A stretch of DNA of 64,000 nt from Metabacillus sediminilitoris (GTDB taxonomy: Bacteria > Bacillota > Bacilli > Bacillales > Bacillaceae). The translations under genes were made by a program, and so were the position numbers. How positions within the stretch are numbered: position 1 is the first letter of the stretch; every line of letters begins with the position of its first letter. Location of the stretch: positions 3,109,501 through 3,173,500 of the forward strand of contig NZ_CP046266.1 in NCBI RefSeq assembly GCF_009720625.1. Reading direction: 5' to 3'. The notes beneath the pieces were generated by a model that did no database searches, was not told the origin of the DNA, and saw only the letters and a program-made list of their open reading frames with translations. Shown here piece by piece: positions 34,867-45,940 of this stretch.

Positions 34867-35115
34867 ACTATAATGAACGCTGTCCCCTATATTCCACATT
34901 TTCATTGAGTGCACTAAATCATATAACGGGCGTGCTGCCATTGCTTTTTCTTCTATTAATATGAGTTGATACTCATTAAGAAGCATGTCCAAATCTTGAC
35001 TGCAATTTACTGCCATTTCACTTGTATATCCTTCTTTAATTGCAATCTCTATCATTTCTTCTCTTTTATTGTTAATTTTCTCAAGAAGTTTTGCTTTTAA
35101 TCGATCATGGTTCAT
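34864..35115 (-). CDS. spo0E: Spo0E-family aspartyl-phosphate phosphatase
   Basis: 83-residue helical-hairpin protein that dephosphorylates Spo0A~P and so delays sporulation. The family signature SQDLDMLLNEYQ is present. Length (B. subtilis 85) and its place between mtnD and the mot genes match spo0E itself. A GAGGGGCTC site precedes the start. Confidence 0.87.
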   Translation of the reverse strand: MNHDRLKAKLLEKINNKREEMIEIAIKEGYTSEMAVNCSQDLDMLLNEYQLILIEEKAMAARPLYDLVHSMKMWNIGDSVHYS

Positions 35116-35437
35116 CGAGAGCCCCTCCCCGTTCTACAAAAAATGATTTGTTAACTATACAAATAACAATATCCTTTGTGAAGTATTACAGATTTTGCTA
35201 AGTTTGTAAATAGATTCGCAATTTTAGACAAACTTAGCAACTGTAATTATGACAATTTCTTGAAAAAATTACTATTTACTTAACATTACTCTATCTATTC
35301 CCACAACTTTTTTAGTATAAACTACTTTTTTTCAAATATTAGTAAAAAAATGAATGAATAAACATGTACATAACACATGATTTTTTCCTTGCTGGTCAAA
35401 ATAAGTGAAACCTGACATACGAAGGAGAAAAAAACAT
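35116..35437. other. Divergent intergenic region, spo0E / deacetylase
   Basis: AT-rich, no ORF. Contains an inverted-repeat-like TTTGCTAAGTTTGTAAA...GACAAACTTAGCAA at 35191-35240 (TTGCTAAGTTTGT/ACAAACTTAGCAA), a possible regulator site or hairpin between the two promoters. Confidence 0.45.
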
Positions 35438-36223
35438 ATGTTTAAAACTATTTTAATATTGAATCTCCTCTTTTTGACATTCATGCCATTAGAATCACTT
35501 GCAAAAACAACCGAATCAACCAACATTCAAAAACATGTCGCCATTGTGATTGATGATTTTGGTAATGGTATGAAAGGGACAGACGAAATATTGTCACTAC
35601 CAATTCCCCTTACTGTCGCTGTCATGCCCTTTCTCTCTACAACAGAAAAGGATGCAAAACTAGCATATAATAAAGGACATGAGGTGATTGTTCACCTTCC
35701 TATGGAACCTTTGCATGGAAAAAAAAGCTGGTTAGGTCCAGGTGCAATTACGACCGATTTAACTAATGCAGAAATAAGAAAACGCGTGAATGCAGCGATT
35801 GATGATGTACCACATGCAGTAGGAATGAATAATCATATGGGATCAAAAGTAACTGCTGATGAACGAGTGATGAGAACTATCTTAGAAGTGTGTAAAGAAA
35901 GAGGACTTTATTATTTAGATAGCAAAACAACTAGTAAAAGTGTTGTCTCAACTCTTGCGAATCAATTAGAGATTCCTTTTTTAGAAAATGAACTTTTCTT
36001 TGATGAGCAGTACACAACAAGTCATATTGTAAAACAGGCAAATCTTCTGATGAATAAAATAGATAAGGATAATGAAATCATTGCAATTGGACATGTTGGT
36101 ATCGCTGGAGAGAAAACAGCATCTGTCCTAAAACAATATGTTCCGCTTGTTAAACAAAAAGCGACAGCAGTCAGATTATCGGAATTATTCGTTGATCCTG
36201 AGGAAGTTACTGATATACAGTAA
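35438..36223 (+). CDS. Divergent polysaccharide deacetylase family protein
   Basis: Secreted protein of the Polysacc_deac_2 family. Signal peptide residues 1-23, then VAIVIDDFGNG, VHLPMEP and GMNNHMGS, the family's conserved blocks. About 261 residues. Start ATG 35438 after GAAGGAGAA; the ORF opens 11 codons earlier. Substrate unknown. Confidence 0.85.
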   Translation: MFKTILILNLLFLTFMPLESLAKTTESTNIQKHVAIVIDDFGNGMKGTDEILSLPIPLTVAVMPFLSTTEKDAKLAYNKGHEVIVHLPMEPLHGKKSWLGPGAITTDLTNAEIRKRVNAAIDDVPHAVGMNNHMGSKVTADERVMRTILEVCKERGLYYLDSKTTSKSVVSTLANQLEIPFLENELFFDEQYTTSHIVKQANLLMNKIDKDNEIIAIGHVGIAGEKTASVLKQYVPLVKQKATAVRLSELFVDPEEVTDIQ

Positions 36224-36260
36224 ACATGTTGTTATGTTTAGAATGGCTTTTAATAAACAT

Positions 36261-36289
36261 TTGCATTTTCCCCCATTCCTTCATATAAT
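36261..36289 (+). promoter_or_regulatory. Sigma-A promoter of the ABC-F gene
   Basis: TTGCAT, 17-bp spacer, TATAAT. Transcription would start near 36296, leaving a leader of about 295 nt. Confidence 0.8.
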
Positions 36290-36307
36290 AAATGTAAATA
36301 ACTGATC

Positions 36308-36340
36308 GGAAGGGTGAATGTTGAAGCAATGAAGTTCTAA
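36308..36340 (+). other. Leader ORF candidates of the ABC-F gene
   Basis: GGAAGG at 36308 precedes short overlapping ORFs: ATG 36318 (MLKQ), TTG 36321 (MKQ) and GTG 36314 (MNVEAMKF). One of them is likely the sensing uORF typical of ribosome-protection ABC-F genes. Confidence 0.4.
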
Positions 36341-36517
36341 TCTTTTTTTTCGCAGGCAAGAATATTCAACTTATTGAATAATTTAAACCTAGAGAAATTG
36401 GATTAGTATGCCCATTCTTCAACATATACATCTATAAGCAAATTTTATGTGATTTTTCAAAATGATGAAGGAACACAACTATTTGTTTCTATATCTATTT
36501 GTGTATGATGTGGCAAA

Positions 36518-36549
36518 CGAAACCTCTCTAGGTATAGAGAGGTTTTTTT
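36518..36549 (+). terminator. Attenuator in the ABC-F leader
   Basis: AACCTCTCT-AGGTAT-AGAGAGGTT followed by T7. Upstream ACCTAGAGA (36387-36395) is exactly complementary to TCTCTAGGT (36525-36533) and could act as antiterminator. Confidence 0.75.
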
Positions 36550-36591
36550 ATTGAAACCTCTCTTTCATAAGAATGGTGAGGTGTATTTTTT

Positions 36592-38295
36592 ATGACAATG
36601 ATTCAAGTACGTAAGATAAAAAAACATTTTGGTGATAAACAAATTTTAGATCAACTTTCATTTGAAATAAATGAACACGACAAAATTGGACTCGTAGGAA
36701 TAAACGGAGCCGGAAAGACAACATTAGCAAATATCATTCATGGTGATATCGTACCAGATGAAGGAACAATCACAAGAAGAGATGAACTAAAAGTTGGTTA
36801 CTTGCTACAATCTGTTGATTACTTTGTAAATGATTATAAGACGATAACTTCCGACTTCTTAGAAATAGCAAGTGAGTTGGGATTAAATAAAGTACATTCT
36901 TGGAAAGAAGAACGTTTTTTACAATTAAGTGGTGGTGAAAAGTTAAAAATTGCTTTAGCACAAATTTGGTCTGCACCCCCTGACATTTTAATTTTAGATG
37001 AACCAACTAACCATCTTGATTTACATGGAGTCAATTGGTTAGTGAATCAACTTAAAGAGTTTAAAGGATCTGTTATCATTATCTCCCATGATCGTTATTT
37101 TCTTGATAAAACGGTGACAAAAATATTTGAATTAGAACAAGGAAAACTAGTGATTTACAATGGGAATTATTCTGAATATCGCGATGAAAAGAAAAAACGG
37201 TATGAGGAGCAATCTCATCAATATCAAGTCCAACAAAAATATAAAGAACAGGTTGAGGGTCAAATCTCACAACTAAAGCAATGGGCTGGGAAAGCACATC
37301 ATACAATGAGAGAGCAAGAAGGTATGAAAGAATACCATGGCGTAAAAGCAAAAAAACGTGATAAAGCAATCAAATCAAAGCTTAAACGATTACATCAAGA
37401 ACTTGAAAAAAATAAATTAGAAAAACCGATTGAAGAGAAAAAAGTTCGTTTTCAATTTGAGGCAAATCAGAAACGTGGCAAAAGAGCAGTTGAAGCAAAT
37501 AACATAACAAAAATGTTTTCTGATCGAATTCTCTTTAAAAATAGCCATTTTTATATAAATAGTGGCGAAAGAATTGGGATCATTGGTCCAAATGGTTCTG
37601 GAAAAACGACATTACTGAACATTTTATTAGGGAATGAATCTTTAACTCAAGGTGAAATCTCAATGAGTTCCGGGCAAAAAACCGCTTATTTAAGTCAAGA
37701 TGTTGCTGATATGCCAATAGCTCAAACAGCTATCGAGGCTTTACATCTTTCCGAACAAGAAAAACTTTTTCAAGCAAGAACGACGCTTGCGAACATGGGG
37801 ATGAATGCGGCGAAATTAAATCAACCGATTGGGACACTAAGTTTAGGTGAACGTACCCGAATCAAATTGACGAATATGCTAATTAATGAGTATGACTTAT
37901 TAATTTTGGATGAACCAACAAACCATTTAGATTTAGCGAGTCGGGAACAATTAGAAGAAACATTAAGTAAGTTTGCAGGTACGATTATCATTGTGTCACA
38001 TGATTATTATTTTATGAATAAGCTTTGTGATAAATTGCTTGTTATCGATCAATCCGAAATAAAGCGTTTTGAGATGAATCTCGAACAGTATGAGTTAAAA
38101 AAAGTACAGCAATCCAAGCCAAAAAGGCATGAAGTAGAAGAAGAGCTATTACGTGTCAATACTGAAATATCTGCGGTACTTGGTGAATTAAGTTTTTTAA
38201 CAACCCACTCAGAAAAATACATGGAGCTTGATGCACGATTTAATTTGTTGGCAAAGCGAAAACAAGAATTATTAAAGCAACAAAAGAAAAATTAG
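36592..38295 (+). CDS. ABC-F ribosomal protection protein, VmlR-like
   Basis: Soluble tandem ATPase that dislodges ribosome-bound antibiotics (lincosamide/streptogramin A/pleuromutilin type in VmlR). First ATPase: GINGAGKTT, LSGGEK, LILDEPTNHLD. Long charged linker (about 190-300) with HHTMREQEGMKEYHGVKAKKRDKAIKSKLKR, very like VmlR's. Second ATPase: GPNGSGKTT, LSLGER, LILDEPTNHLD. C-terminal helical extension ending in a lysine-rich tail. No membrane domain. 567 residues (VmlR 547). The attenuated leader fits drug-inducible expression. Confidence 0.87.
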   Translation: MTMIQVRKIKKHFGDKQILDQLSFEINEHDKIGLVGINGAGKTTLANIIHGDIVPDEGTITRRDELKVGYLLQSVDYFVNDYKTITSDFLEIASELGLNKVHSWKEERFLQLSGGEKLKIALAQIWSAPPDILILDEPTNHLDLHGVNWLVNQLKEFKGSVIIISHDRYFLDKTVTKIFELEQGKLVIYNGNYSEYRDEKKKRYEEQSHQYQVQQKYKEQVEGQISQLKQWAGKAHHTMREQEGMKEYHGVKAKKRDKAIKSKLKRLHQELEKNKLEKPIEEKKVRFQFEANQKRGKRAVEANNITKMFSDRILFKNSHFYINSGERIGIIGPNGSGKTTLLNILLGNESLTQGEISMSSGQKTAYLSQDVADMPIAQTAIEALHLSEQEKLFQARTTLANMGMNAAKLNQPIGTLSLGERTRIKLTNMLINEYDLLILDEPTNHLDLASREQLEETLSKFAGTIIIVSHDYYFMNKLCDKLLVIDQSEIKRFEMNLEQYELKKVQQSKPKRHEVEEELLRVNTEISAVLGELSFLTTHSEKYMELDARFNLLAKRKQELLKQQKKN

Positions 38296-38308
38296 ATTTT
38301 TATCAAGT

Positions 38309-38496
38309 CTGTTTTCGCAAACTTTGTTGCTATTTACCAAGTAATGCGGTTTTGTTGATTGCAGTGAGAGGATGCTCGCTTTTTAGCGGGGCGGGCGGTG
38401 ATCCTCCTCGGAGTAAACGCCTGCAGGAGTCTCGCAATCTGCTCCAATCAACTAGTTTTCGTTGTTAAGCAACAATCTCATAGAAAAAAGCCTTTA
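38309..38496. repeat. Dispersed repeat family A, copy 2
   Basis: GTTTTCGCAAACTTTGTTGCT...TTGTTGATTGCAG...GATGCTCGCTTTTTAGCGG...AAACGCCTGCAGGAGTCTCGCAATCTGCTCCAATCAAC...AACAATCTCATAG. Same direction as copy 1. Confidence 0.8.
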
Positions 38497-38526
38497 TCAA
38501 ATGTATATAACAAGTTTTCATTAACA

Positions 38527-38577
38527 ATAAAAAACGAGGTGCAACAGATGAATCATTCTGTTTAACCTCGCCTTTTA
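38527..38577 (-). terminator. Terminator of the mtnWXBD operon
   Basis: Stem GGCGAGGTTAAACAGA/TCTGTTGCACCTCG followed by TTTTTTATTG on the minus strand. Confidence 0.7.
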
Positions 38578-38584
38578 TTGTTTT

Positions 38585-39118
38585 TTATGCGTTTAATTCC
38601 GCTTTATCATACACTGGTACCCAGCCTTCAGTCGTAACGAAAATTCGAATAGCTACTACTTTTCGATCTTCCATTAAAGTGAAATAATGTCTTGTATTCT
38701 CTGGAACTGAGATTAAATCTCCCGGGCTTAATTCAACATCAAAAAACTGGCCATCTTTTGCTTGGATAACAAATACGCCATGTCCACTCACAATAAAACG
38801 TACTTCATCATCTGTATGGTGGTGTTCTTGTTGGAAGTTTGTTAATAATTGATCTAAATTCGGTGTGCTATCAGATAATGAAATGATATCTTGTGCTTTA
38901 TAGCCGCGACGCTCAGAAATATCTGCTATTTCCGCTTTAAAAATTTCTAGGATTTCATTTTTTTCTTCATCGCTTAGATTGTAATTCTCTTGAAGATTTT
39001 CTGGTAACTTCGTAATATCCCATTGCTCGTAAATAACCTCTTGATCAGCAAGAAAGCTTGCAACTTCCTCTTGATTTGTGATTCTTTGTCCAGTTGCTTG
39101 AAAATGAATGTGTGCCAT
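38585..39118 (-). CDS. mtnD: Acireductone dioxygenase
   Basis: Metal-dependent cupin that oxidises acireductone to 2-keto-4-methylthiobutyrate (Fe form) in methionine salvage. Metal ligands in HHHTDDEVRFIVSGHG and the second cupin motif PENTRHYF. 177 residues. Last gene of mtnWXBD. A GGAGGAAAA site precedes the ATG. Confidence 0.94.
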   Translation of the reverse strand: MAHIHFQATGQRITNQEEVASFLADQEVIYEQWDITKLPENLQENYNLSDEEKNEILEIFKAEIADISERRGYKAQDIISLSDSTPNLDQLLTNFQQEHHHTDDEVRFIVSGHGVFVIQAKDGQFFDVELSPGDLISVPENTRHYFTLMEDRKVVAIRIFVTTEGWVPVYDKAELNA

Positions 39119-39216
39119 GATTTTTCCTCCTCATTTTTTGCTCTTTTTTATAGTTTTAATTATTTATTAGAAACAGCCTAAATATGTGTATTTAGCTGAT
39201 TATCACGGACCTTAAT

Positions 39217-39837
39217 TTATTTTATAGATTGATAAGCTAATAATTTTAAATGATATGAAAATAGAAATTCACTTGCCTCTAAATATTTTTTTGCTTCAAG
39301 TGCATTTCTTCCCCAAACCGTTATTCCATGATTTCTTATTAAAACCGCACCAGCATCCTCTTTCACATATTCTCCAAATTCTGCTGCCAATTTTGGAATA
39401 TATGCATGATTGTGAATGATCGGGATTGTAAATTCCGCATCTTCTTCCCATAGTCCATAAGCTTTAATGATTTCTTGCCCTTTAAAGGTTATTCTGCCCT
39501 TATCACCATATAGCTCTGAGATCACATTATTATCAATTGTATGAACATGAAGACTGCAGCCCGCATTTGTTTTATTATAAACCTCAACATGTAAAAGAGT
39601 TTCTGCCGATGGCTTTAAATGAGTATTTTCAACAGGTTTCCCGTCTTTGTCAACAAGTAAAAAATCCTCGTTCGATTCTTTTGTTTTATCTTTACCACTT
39701 GCTGTTACGAGAAAGGTTAGCGGCTGTTGATCAACCTTAATGGCTAAATTTCCACTTGTACCAGGAAACCAATCTCTTTTTGCTAACACTCGTTTAATAT
39801 CAGCAAGCTCTTCCCATCTAGATTCCTTTAGGCTCAT
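39217..39837 (-). CDS. mtnB: Methylthioribulose-1-phosphate dehydratase
   Basis: Class II aldolase-fold zinc enzyme that dehydrates methylthioribulose 1-phosphate. [10 protein letters not shown] near the N-terminus, zinc His pair in LHVHTIDNN and a third in RNHGITVWG. 206 residues. Overlaps mtnX by 4 nt. Confidence 0.93.
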   Translation of the reverse strand: MSLKESRWEELADIKRVLAKRDWFPGTSGNLAIKVDQQPLTFLVTASGKDKTKESNEDFLLVDKDGKPVENTHLKPSAETLLHVEVYNKTNAGCSLHVHTIDNNVISELYGDKGRITFKGQEIIKAYGLWEEDAEFTIPIIHNHAYIPKLAAEFGEYVKEDAGAVLIRNHGITVWGRNALEAKKYLEASEFLFSYHLKLLAYQSIK

Positions 39838-40499
39838 GCTTGTACCTCCTGCTCTAGACTTTCCAACACGTCAATCACATCATAAAAGGTCGTAAATGGT
39901 TTATGAGGCAAATGTAATTCGATACTTTTGTCTAATAATAAATCTCTTGCGATGACAAAGTCTGCAAGCTTTGCAGCTTGTAAATCAGTAATGGAGTCAC
40001 CTATGACTATTTTACGCTGGTTACTATTTGTCAGTTGTCTAATAATAGATGGTTTGCAGCAGCCGCAATCATTTTCACATGTATGATCACAGCTATGCGG
40101 CCAGCCAATTTTAATCTTTTCGTTCGTAAAGTCTGCTTTGTTGCAATAAATCTTATCCTTATCAATTAATCCTTCAAGCAACGGATAGACAAAGAAGTCA
40201 ATCCCCCCGCTAACAATATATAAAGGGATATTTTTCTCTTTTGTATATCGAACAAAATCATGAAATCCCGACCGAATTTCTGCATGATGTAGAATATAGT
40301 CGACAATTTCATTTTTTGCTGAAGATGGCAGTAATTGAAACATCTTACCAACACCTTCACGAATTGAAACAGCCTGAGATAACACGCCATTTTTAAGCTC
40401 AACCCACTCAGGTGGTGCAAATTTTTTCATGATCGCAATGATATTATCTGTCTCGGTGATTGTGCCGTCAAAATCACAAATGATTACGCTATTTGTCAT
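39834..40499 (-). CDS. mtnX: 2-hydroxy-3-keto-5-methylthiopentenyl-1-phosphate phosphatase
   Basis: HAD phosphatase giving the acireductone. Motif [21 protein letters not shown], and [10 protein letters not shown]; four Cys in [13 protein letters not shown] form a typical MtnX insert. About 221 residues from ATG 40499, which overlaps the mtnW stop (AAATGA) and has AGAGGTG 5 nt upstream. Confidence 0.94.
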   Translation of the reverse strand: MTNSVIICDFDGTITETDNIIAIMKKFAPPEWVELKNGVLSQAVSIREGVGKMFQLLPSSAKNEIVDYILHHAEIRSGFHDFVRYTKEKNIPLYIVSGGIDFFVYPLLEGLIDKDKIYCNKADFTNEKIKIGWPHSCDHTCENDCGCCKPSIIRQLTNSNQRKIVIGDSITDLQAAKLADFVIARDLLLDKSIELHLPHKPFTTFYDVIDVLESLEQEVQA

Positions 40500-41737
40500 T
40501 TGTGCACCTCTTTGGCTCCCCATAGTTCAATCGCAAGTTTTAAATTTTCGTCAGACTCTGCAGCTTGTTTTAAGGAAATTCCAGATAATGTGGCATTAAT
40601 TGCTGCACGGAATGCACGCCCTCCGCCAATTGCTCCATTTGGATGACCGTGAACACCACCGCCTGCATTTATAACAGAGTCGATCCCGAAGTCTTGGATA
40701 AGCAATGGTACAAGACCTGGGTGAATACCTGCAGAAGGTACTGGAAATGATTGTTTAATCGAGTCTTCCATTAGACAATTTTCTGCAATACCCAGCGCTA
40801 CATCGCGCTCCAATGCAACACTTCCATACGGTGATGGAAATAATGAAAAATCAGCACCAGCTAATCGTAACAGCTTACCTAACAAGAGTGAGCTTGAAAA
40901 ACCGTATAGGCTTGAAGCTGTTGTTGCTCCGCTTACGGCAGGATGTGCCATGATTGGAATCGAAATTTCCTTATCTTCTGCTAAGCTTTGTAACACATCA
41001 AGACCATATGCAAACACGTTAAACAGCAGGACATTTGCACCAAGTTCTACTGCTCGTTTTGCTTTATTCTTTAAGTCATATGTTTTTCCTGTTAAATTGA
41101 CTGCATATAAAGCTTTATGACCAGTTTCATCAAATACATGTTGTAAAATTTCTTTTCCAGTTCGTATTCGTTTTTCAAAAGGTGTTAGTAGATTATCAAA
41201 GAGAATTTCATCGTCTTTAACAAGATCAACTCCGCCTAAAACTTGCTGTTCTAATTGATCTTTTAAATACGTAAGATCTCTCCCGATTACCCCTTTAAAA
41301 ATGCTCATGAGTAATGGGCGGTCATATACACCTAATGTTTCACGAATTCCACCAACACCAAATGATGGACCAGGGAATGAAGATTTCACTTCTTCTGAAA
41401 ACTCTAGGTCAATTAATTTTACTTCCCCATCAAGTGAAAGCTTACCAAAAACGGTTGTTAAAATAGCAGGAAGATCATGACTATAATTTAAGCTAGGATA
41501 GGCAATTTTAATTTTGCCTTTCGTTACTTTCTTTCCTAAATAGTGATTCGTCTTTTCACACTCTTCTAGTTCTGTTACTTCAATTACGCGGCCTTTATGG
41601 GCTTTTAATTGCTCTTGCTCGAGCAAAGGAAGATCTGTCCATGAGCCGACAGTTAATCCTAACGCAATCCCTTCTGCCTTTTTATGTAAATCACCTTTTG
41701 CATCATGAACGAGATAAGTTGCAATTACATCACTCAC
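40496..41737 (-). CDS. mtnW: 2,3-diketo-5-methylthiopentyl-1-phosphate enolase (RuBisCO-like protein)
   Basis: Form IV RuBisCO homologue acting as an enolase in methionine salvage. RuBisCO-fold features: [15 protein letters not shown] (the KxDDE metal/carbamate site) and the C-terminal [19 protein letters not shown] phosphate loop. 413 residues (B. subtilis 414). First gene of mtnWXBD behind a SAM riboswitch. Confidence 0.95.
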   Translation of the reverse strand: MSDVIATYLVHDAKGDLHKKAEGIALGLTVGSWTDLPLLEQEQLKAHKGRVIEVTELEECEKTNHYLGKKVTKGKIKIAYPSLNYSHDLPAILTTVFGKLSLDGEVKLIDLEFSEEVKSSFPGPSFGVGGIRETLGVYDRPLLMSIFKGVIGRDLTYLKDQLEQQVLGGVDLVKDDEILFDNLLTPFEKRIRTGKEILQHVFDETGHKALYAVNLTGKTYDLKNKAKRAVELGANVLLFNVFAYGLDVLQSLAEDKEISIPIMAHPAVSGATTASSLYGFSSSLLLGKLLRLAGADFSLFPSPYGSVALERDVALGIAENCLMEDSIKQSFPVPSAGIHPGLVPLLIQDFGIDSVINAGGGVHGHPNGAIGGGRAFRAAINATLSGISLKQAAESDENLKLAIELWGAKEVHK

Positions 41738-41860
41738 ATTAAAACCTTCTTTCTTTTGTAAATCATTTACGTTTTCTGAATGTTCTCACATATTATTCGT
41801 ATTTATTCTATCATTTCTAATCAATATATATCATTATCTATTTAACATTTTTTCACAAAG

Positions 41861-41896
41861 AAAAAGCCCCTCCGACACTAATAGATCGAAGGGGCT
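41861..41896 (-). terminator. SAM-riboswitch terminator of mtnWXBD
   Basis: Stem AGCCCCTTCGAT/GTCGGAGGGGCT then T5 on the minus strand. Confidence 0.88.
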
Positions 41897-41922
41897 GTAC
41901 CATGCATGTGCAACAAGCATAT

Positions 41923-42028
41923 CTCCTTATCTATCAGCGAATGCTGCAAGAATTAGCACCGTGCTTACCCAAAGGTAAGTCGGTTGCCGGGCTTCATAGG
42001 GCTAGTCCCTCCACCTGCTCTTGATAAG
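41923..42028 (-). promoter_or_regulatory. SAM-I (S-box) riboswitch of mtnWXBD
   Basis: Minus strand: CTTATCAAGAGCAGGTGGAGGGA, GAAGCCCGGCAACC, CACGGTGCTAATTC and the closing GATAGATAAG. All S-box core blocks are present. SAM binding should favour the terminator that follows. Confidence 0.95.
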
Positions 42029-42105
42029 AACGAAACGTTCATAAAGTTTTTTGAAATTTATATGAATTATGACAGATCCTATTTTTTTTGTCAATAACAA
42101 TTATT

Positions 42106-43281
42106 TTAAAATAAGTTTAACGCTTTAATACGCTTTGCCGCTTCTACTAATCTTTCTTCAGAAGTCAACAAACCTAATCTTACGTACCCTTCCCCATAAT
42201 CTCCAAAACCGTTTCCAGGTGCCATCACAACATGCGCTTTTTCCAACATATAATCAGAAAAAGCCTGTGACGATGCAAACTCCTTAGGAACTGGCAGCCA
42301 CGCAAAAAACGAACCTGCTGGAGCTGTAACATCCCAGCCAATTTCACGAAAAGCATGTATCAAAACATTTCTTCGTGATTCATAAAGGGCATTAAGTTCT
42401 TCTACACATGTTTGAGGACTTAATAATGCATGTGCAGCGGCTTCTTGTATGGCACTAAAGACACTTACATACATGTGATCCTGTAAAAGATTCAGCGCCT
42501 CAATAACCGAAGGATTTCCGACCGCAAAACCAATTCTCCATCCAGCCATATTAAAGGTTTTTGAGAATGTATAAATTTCAATCCCTGTCTCCTTTGCACC
42601 TTCAGTTTCTAGAAAGCTTATTGGGCGTTTTCCATCAAAGCCAATCGCACCATAGGCAAAATCATGAACGACACAAATGTCATTTTGAGTAGCGAACTCC
42701 ACAGTTTCCTGGAAGAATTCTGATGTTGCTGTTGCACCTGTTGGATTATTTGGATAGTTTAAAAACATAGCTTTTGCTTTTGCGACGACATCCTCCGGTA
42801 AGCGATTATAATCAGGCAAAAATTGATTTTCACGTTCAAGTGGCATCATTTCCATTTTTGCACGTGCCAGCTCAACACCTGACCAATAATCAGGGTAACC
42901 GGGATCTGGAACAAGGATAACATCGCCTGGATTTAACAAGCATTGTGGTACCTCTACAAGTCCAGCCTTTCCTCCAAATAGAATGGCAACTTCTTTAGCA
43001 GGATCGATTTTCACACTATATTCCCTTTCATAAAACGTTGCGATCGCTTCCTTCAAAAACTGTTGTCCCCGAAATGGGGAATATTTATGATATTCTGGGT
43101 TTTCAACTGCTTTCTGCATAGCCTCGATAATATGTTTTGGTGTAGGCTGATCAGGGTTACCTTGACCTAAGTTGATGACATCATAACCTTGTTCAACAAT
43201 TTTATTAACTTTTGCTACTAAATTTGCAAAAAACTGTTTAGGTAATGTATTTAGTAAATGTGATTGCTCAAATGTTTTCAT
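42106..43281 (-). CDS. mtnE: Aminotransferase of methionine salvage (MtnE/YkrV)
   Basis: PLP aminotransferase (class I/II) that converts 2-keto-4-methylthiobutyrate to methionine. PLP lysine in YTFSKTFNMAGWRIGF, NYPNNPTGA, and VHDFAYGAIGF. 391 residues (B. subtilis 398). Divergent from mtnU. No S-box in the 106-bp gap. Confidence 0.92.
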   Translation of the reverse strand: MKTFEQSHLLNTLPKQFFANLVAKVNKIVEQGYDVINLGQGNPDQPTPKHIIEAMQKAVENPEYHKYSPFRGQQFLKEAIATFYEREYSVKIDPAKEVAILFGGKAGLVEVPQCLLNPGDVILVPDPGYPDYWSGVELARAKMEMMPLERENQFLPDYNRLPEDVVAKAKAMFLNYPNNPTGATATSEFFQETVEFATQNDICVVHDFAYGAIGFDGKRPISFLETEGAKETGIEIYTFSKTFNMAGWRIGFAVGNPSVIEALNLLQDHMYVSVFSAIQEAAAHALLSPQTCVEELNALYESRRNVLIHAFREIGWDVTAPAGSFFAWLPVPKEFASSQAFSDYMLEKAHVVMAPGNGFGDYGEGYVRLGLLTSEERLVEAAKRIKALNLF

Positions 43282-43387
43282 TTTTTACAACACCTTCTCA
43301 AAAAATTCTTGAAATTCTAGTCACAAATCATATATTGTTAGAACCAACTTGTAAAGTAAAAATTTTATAAATGAGGGTGTGAATTGA

Positions 43388-44176
43388 TTGAAACCTATCA
43401 TTACATGTATACAGCTCGATATTAAATTTGGCGATCCAGCCAGTAACTATTTGCAAGTAGAAGAAAAAATTGCTTCTGCTGTTGAAAGTCAAAATCCAAC
43501 GATTATTGTCCTCCCAGAGCTTTGGACAACAGGCTATGACCTGACGAGACTTGATGAAATTGCTGATGATGAAGGAAAAACAACAAAACAATTTCTAAGT
43601 AAACTAGCAAAAAAATATAAAGTAAGCATTGTTGGCGGCTCTGTTGCTAAAAAAACGTACGAAAGCGTAACGAACACAATGTACATCATCAATAATCAAG
43701 GTGAGGTTGTTCATGAATATAGCAAACTTCACCTATTCAAATTGATGGATGAACACCATTATTTAGCGGCTGGAAATAAAAAAGGATTATTTAAAATTGA
43801 TGGTGTGAACAGTGCTGGTGTCATTTGCTATGACATTCGATTTCCTGAATGGATTCGCGCACATATGACACAAGGAGCAGAAATTCTATTTGTTGTGGCT
43901 GAATGGCCTTTGCCAAGACTACATCATTGGAGGACACTACTAATTAGCCGTGCCATTGAAAATCAATGTTATGTTGTTGCTTGTAATCGTGCAGGTTTAG
44001 ACCCTAATAATGAATTTGCCGGACATTCGATGATCATCGATCCTTGGGGAACGGTAATCGCTGAGGCTGATGAAACAGCTGGATCCATAACTGCCGAAAT
44101 TGATGTTAAAACAGTGAAAAAAGTACGAAATCAAATTCCAGTATTCGCAGACCGATTGCCAGAATTTTATGATTGA
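43388..44176 (+). CDS. mtnU: Omega-amidase of methionine salvage (nitrilase superfamily)
   Basis: Hydrolyses alpha-ketoglutaramate, the by-product of glutamine-dependent transamination. Catalytic triad: Glu in VLPELWTTGYD, Lys in YSKLHLFKL, Cys in GVICYDIRFPEW. 262 residues. Start TTG 43388, with GAGGGTG about 9 nt before it. Confidence 0.91.
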   Translation: MKPIITCIQLDIKFGDPASNYLQVEEKIASAVESQNPTIIVLPELWTTGYDLTRLDEIADDEGKTTKQFLSKLAKKYKVSIVGGSVAKKTYESVTNTMYIINNQGEVVHEYSKLHLFKLMDEHHYLAAGNKKGLFKIDGVNSAGVICYDIRFPEWIRAHMTQGAEILFVVAEWPLPRLHHWRTLLISRAIENQCYVVACNRAGLDPNNEFAGHSMIIDPWGTVIAEADETAGSITAEIDVKTVKKVRNQIPVFADRLPEFYD

Positions 44177-44310
44177 TTTCTAAATTTTTTATTGACAACA
44201 CTAAATAATCATTGATAACATGCTAATCAAGGTTCTATTATTCTTAAAATCTAAAATGTTCTGAAATTACGGAATATACAAAGCATTACTTTCATTTCAG
44301 AACGATATAA

Positions 44311-44463
44311 TCTCTTATCAAGAGTTGGCAGAGGGACTTGGCCCAATGACGCCGCAGCAACCGACCATATCAACATTGGAAACTAAGTGTTTATTCACGA
44401 AGACTTCCAATTGGCACGGTGCTAATTCCATCAGAAAGACATTCCTTTCTGACAGATAAGAGG
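44311..44463 (+). promoter_or_regulatory. SAM-I (S-box) riboswitch of mtnKA
   Basis: CTCTTATCAAGAGTTGGCAGAGGGA, ATGACGCCGCAGCAACC, GGCACGGTGCTAATTCC and the closing AGATAAGAGG. A longer P3 arm than the mtnW copy. Confidence 0.95.
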
Positions 44464-44480
44464 TGCGAAGCTAAGTCTTC

Positions 44481-44511
44481 AAGCCTCTTTCATCCGAAAG
44501 AGGCTTTTCTT
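44481..44511 (+). terminator. SAM-riboswitch terminator of mtnKA
   Basis: AAGCCTCTTTCATCCGAAAGAGGCTT then TTCTT. Confidence 0.88.
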
Positions 44512-44682
44512 ATTTCCAAAGAAAAGCCTCCAAAGAAATAAAGCATTAGTTCTTTGATCTGCCTACTATATATGACGATTTCTCGCATTAATTGCACTGG
44601 ACCGTCATGTCACGAGCTTAACTGCTGATGCTTTCATGTCACATCTGATCTAAATCAAAAATACTATTATCTTCTTACATGA

Positions 44683-45903
<1,221 letters not shown>

Positions 45904-45940
45904 TTATCATTTAATATTAGTAAAAAGGAGTTTAATCTTC

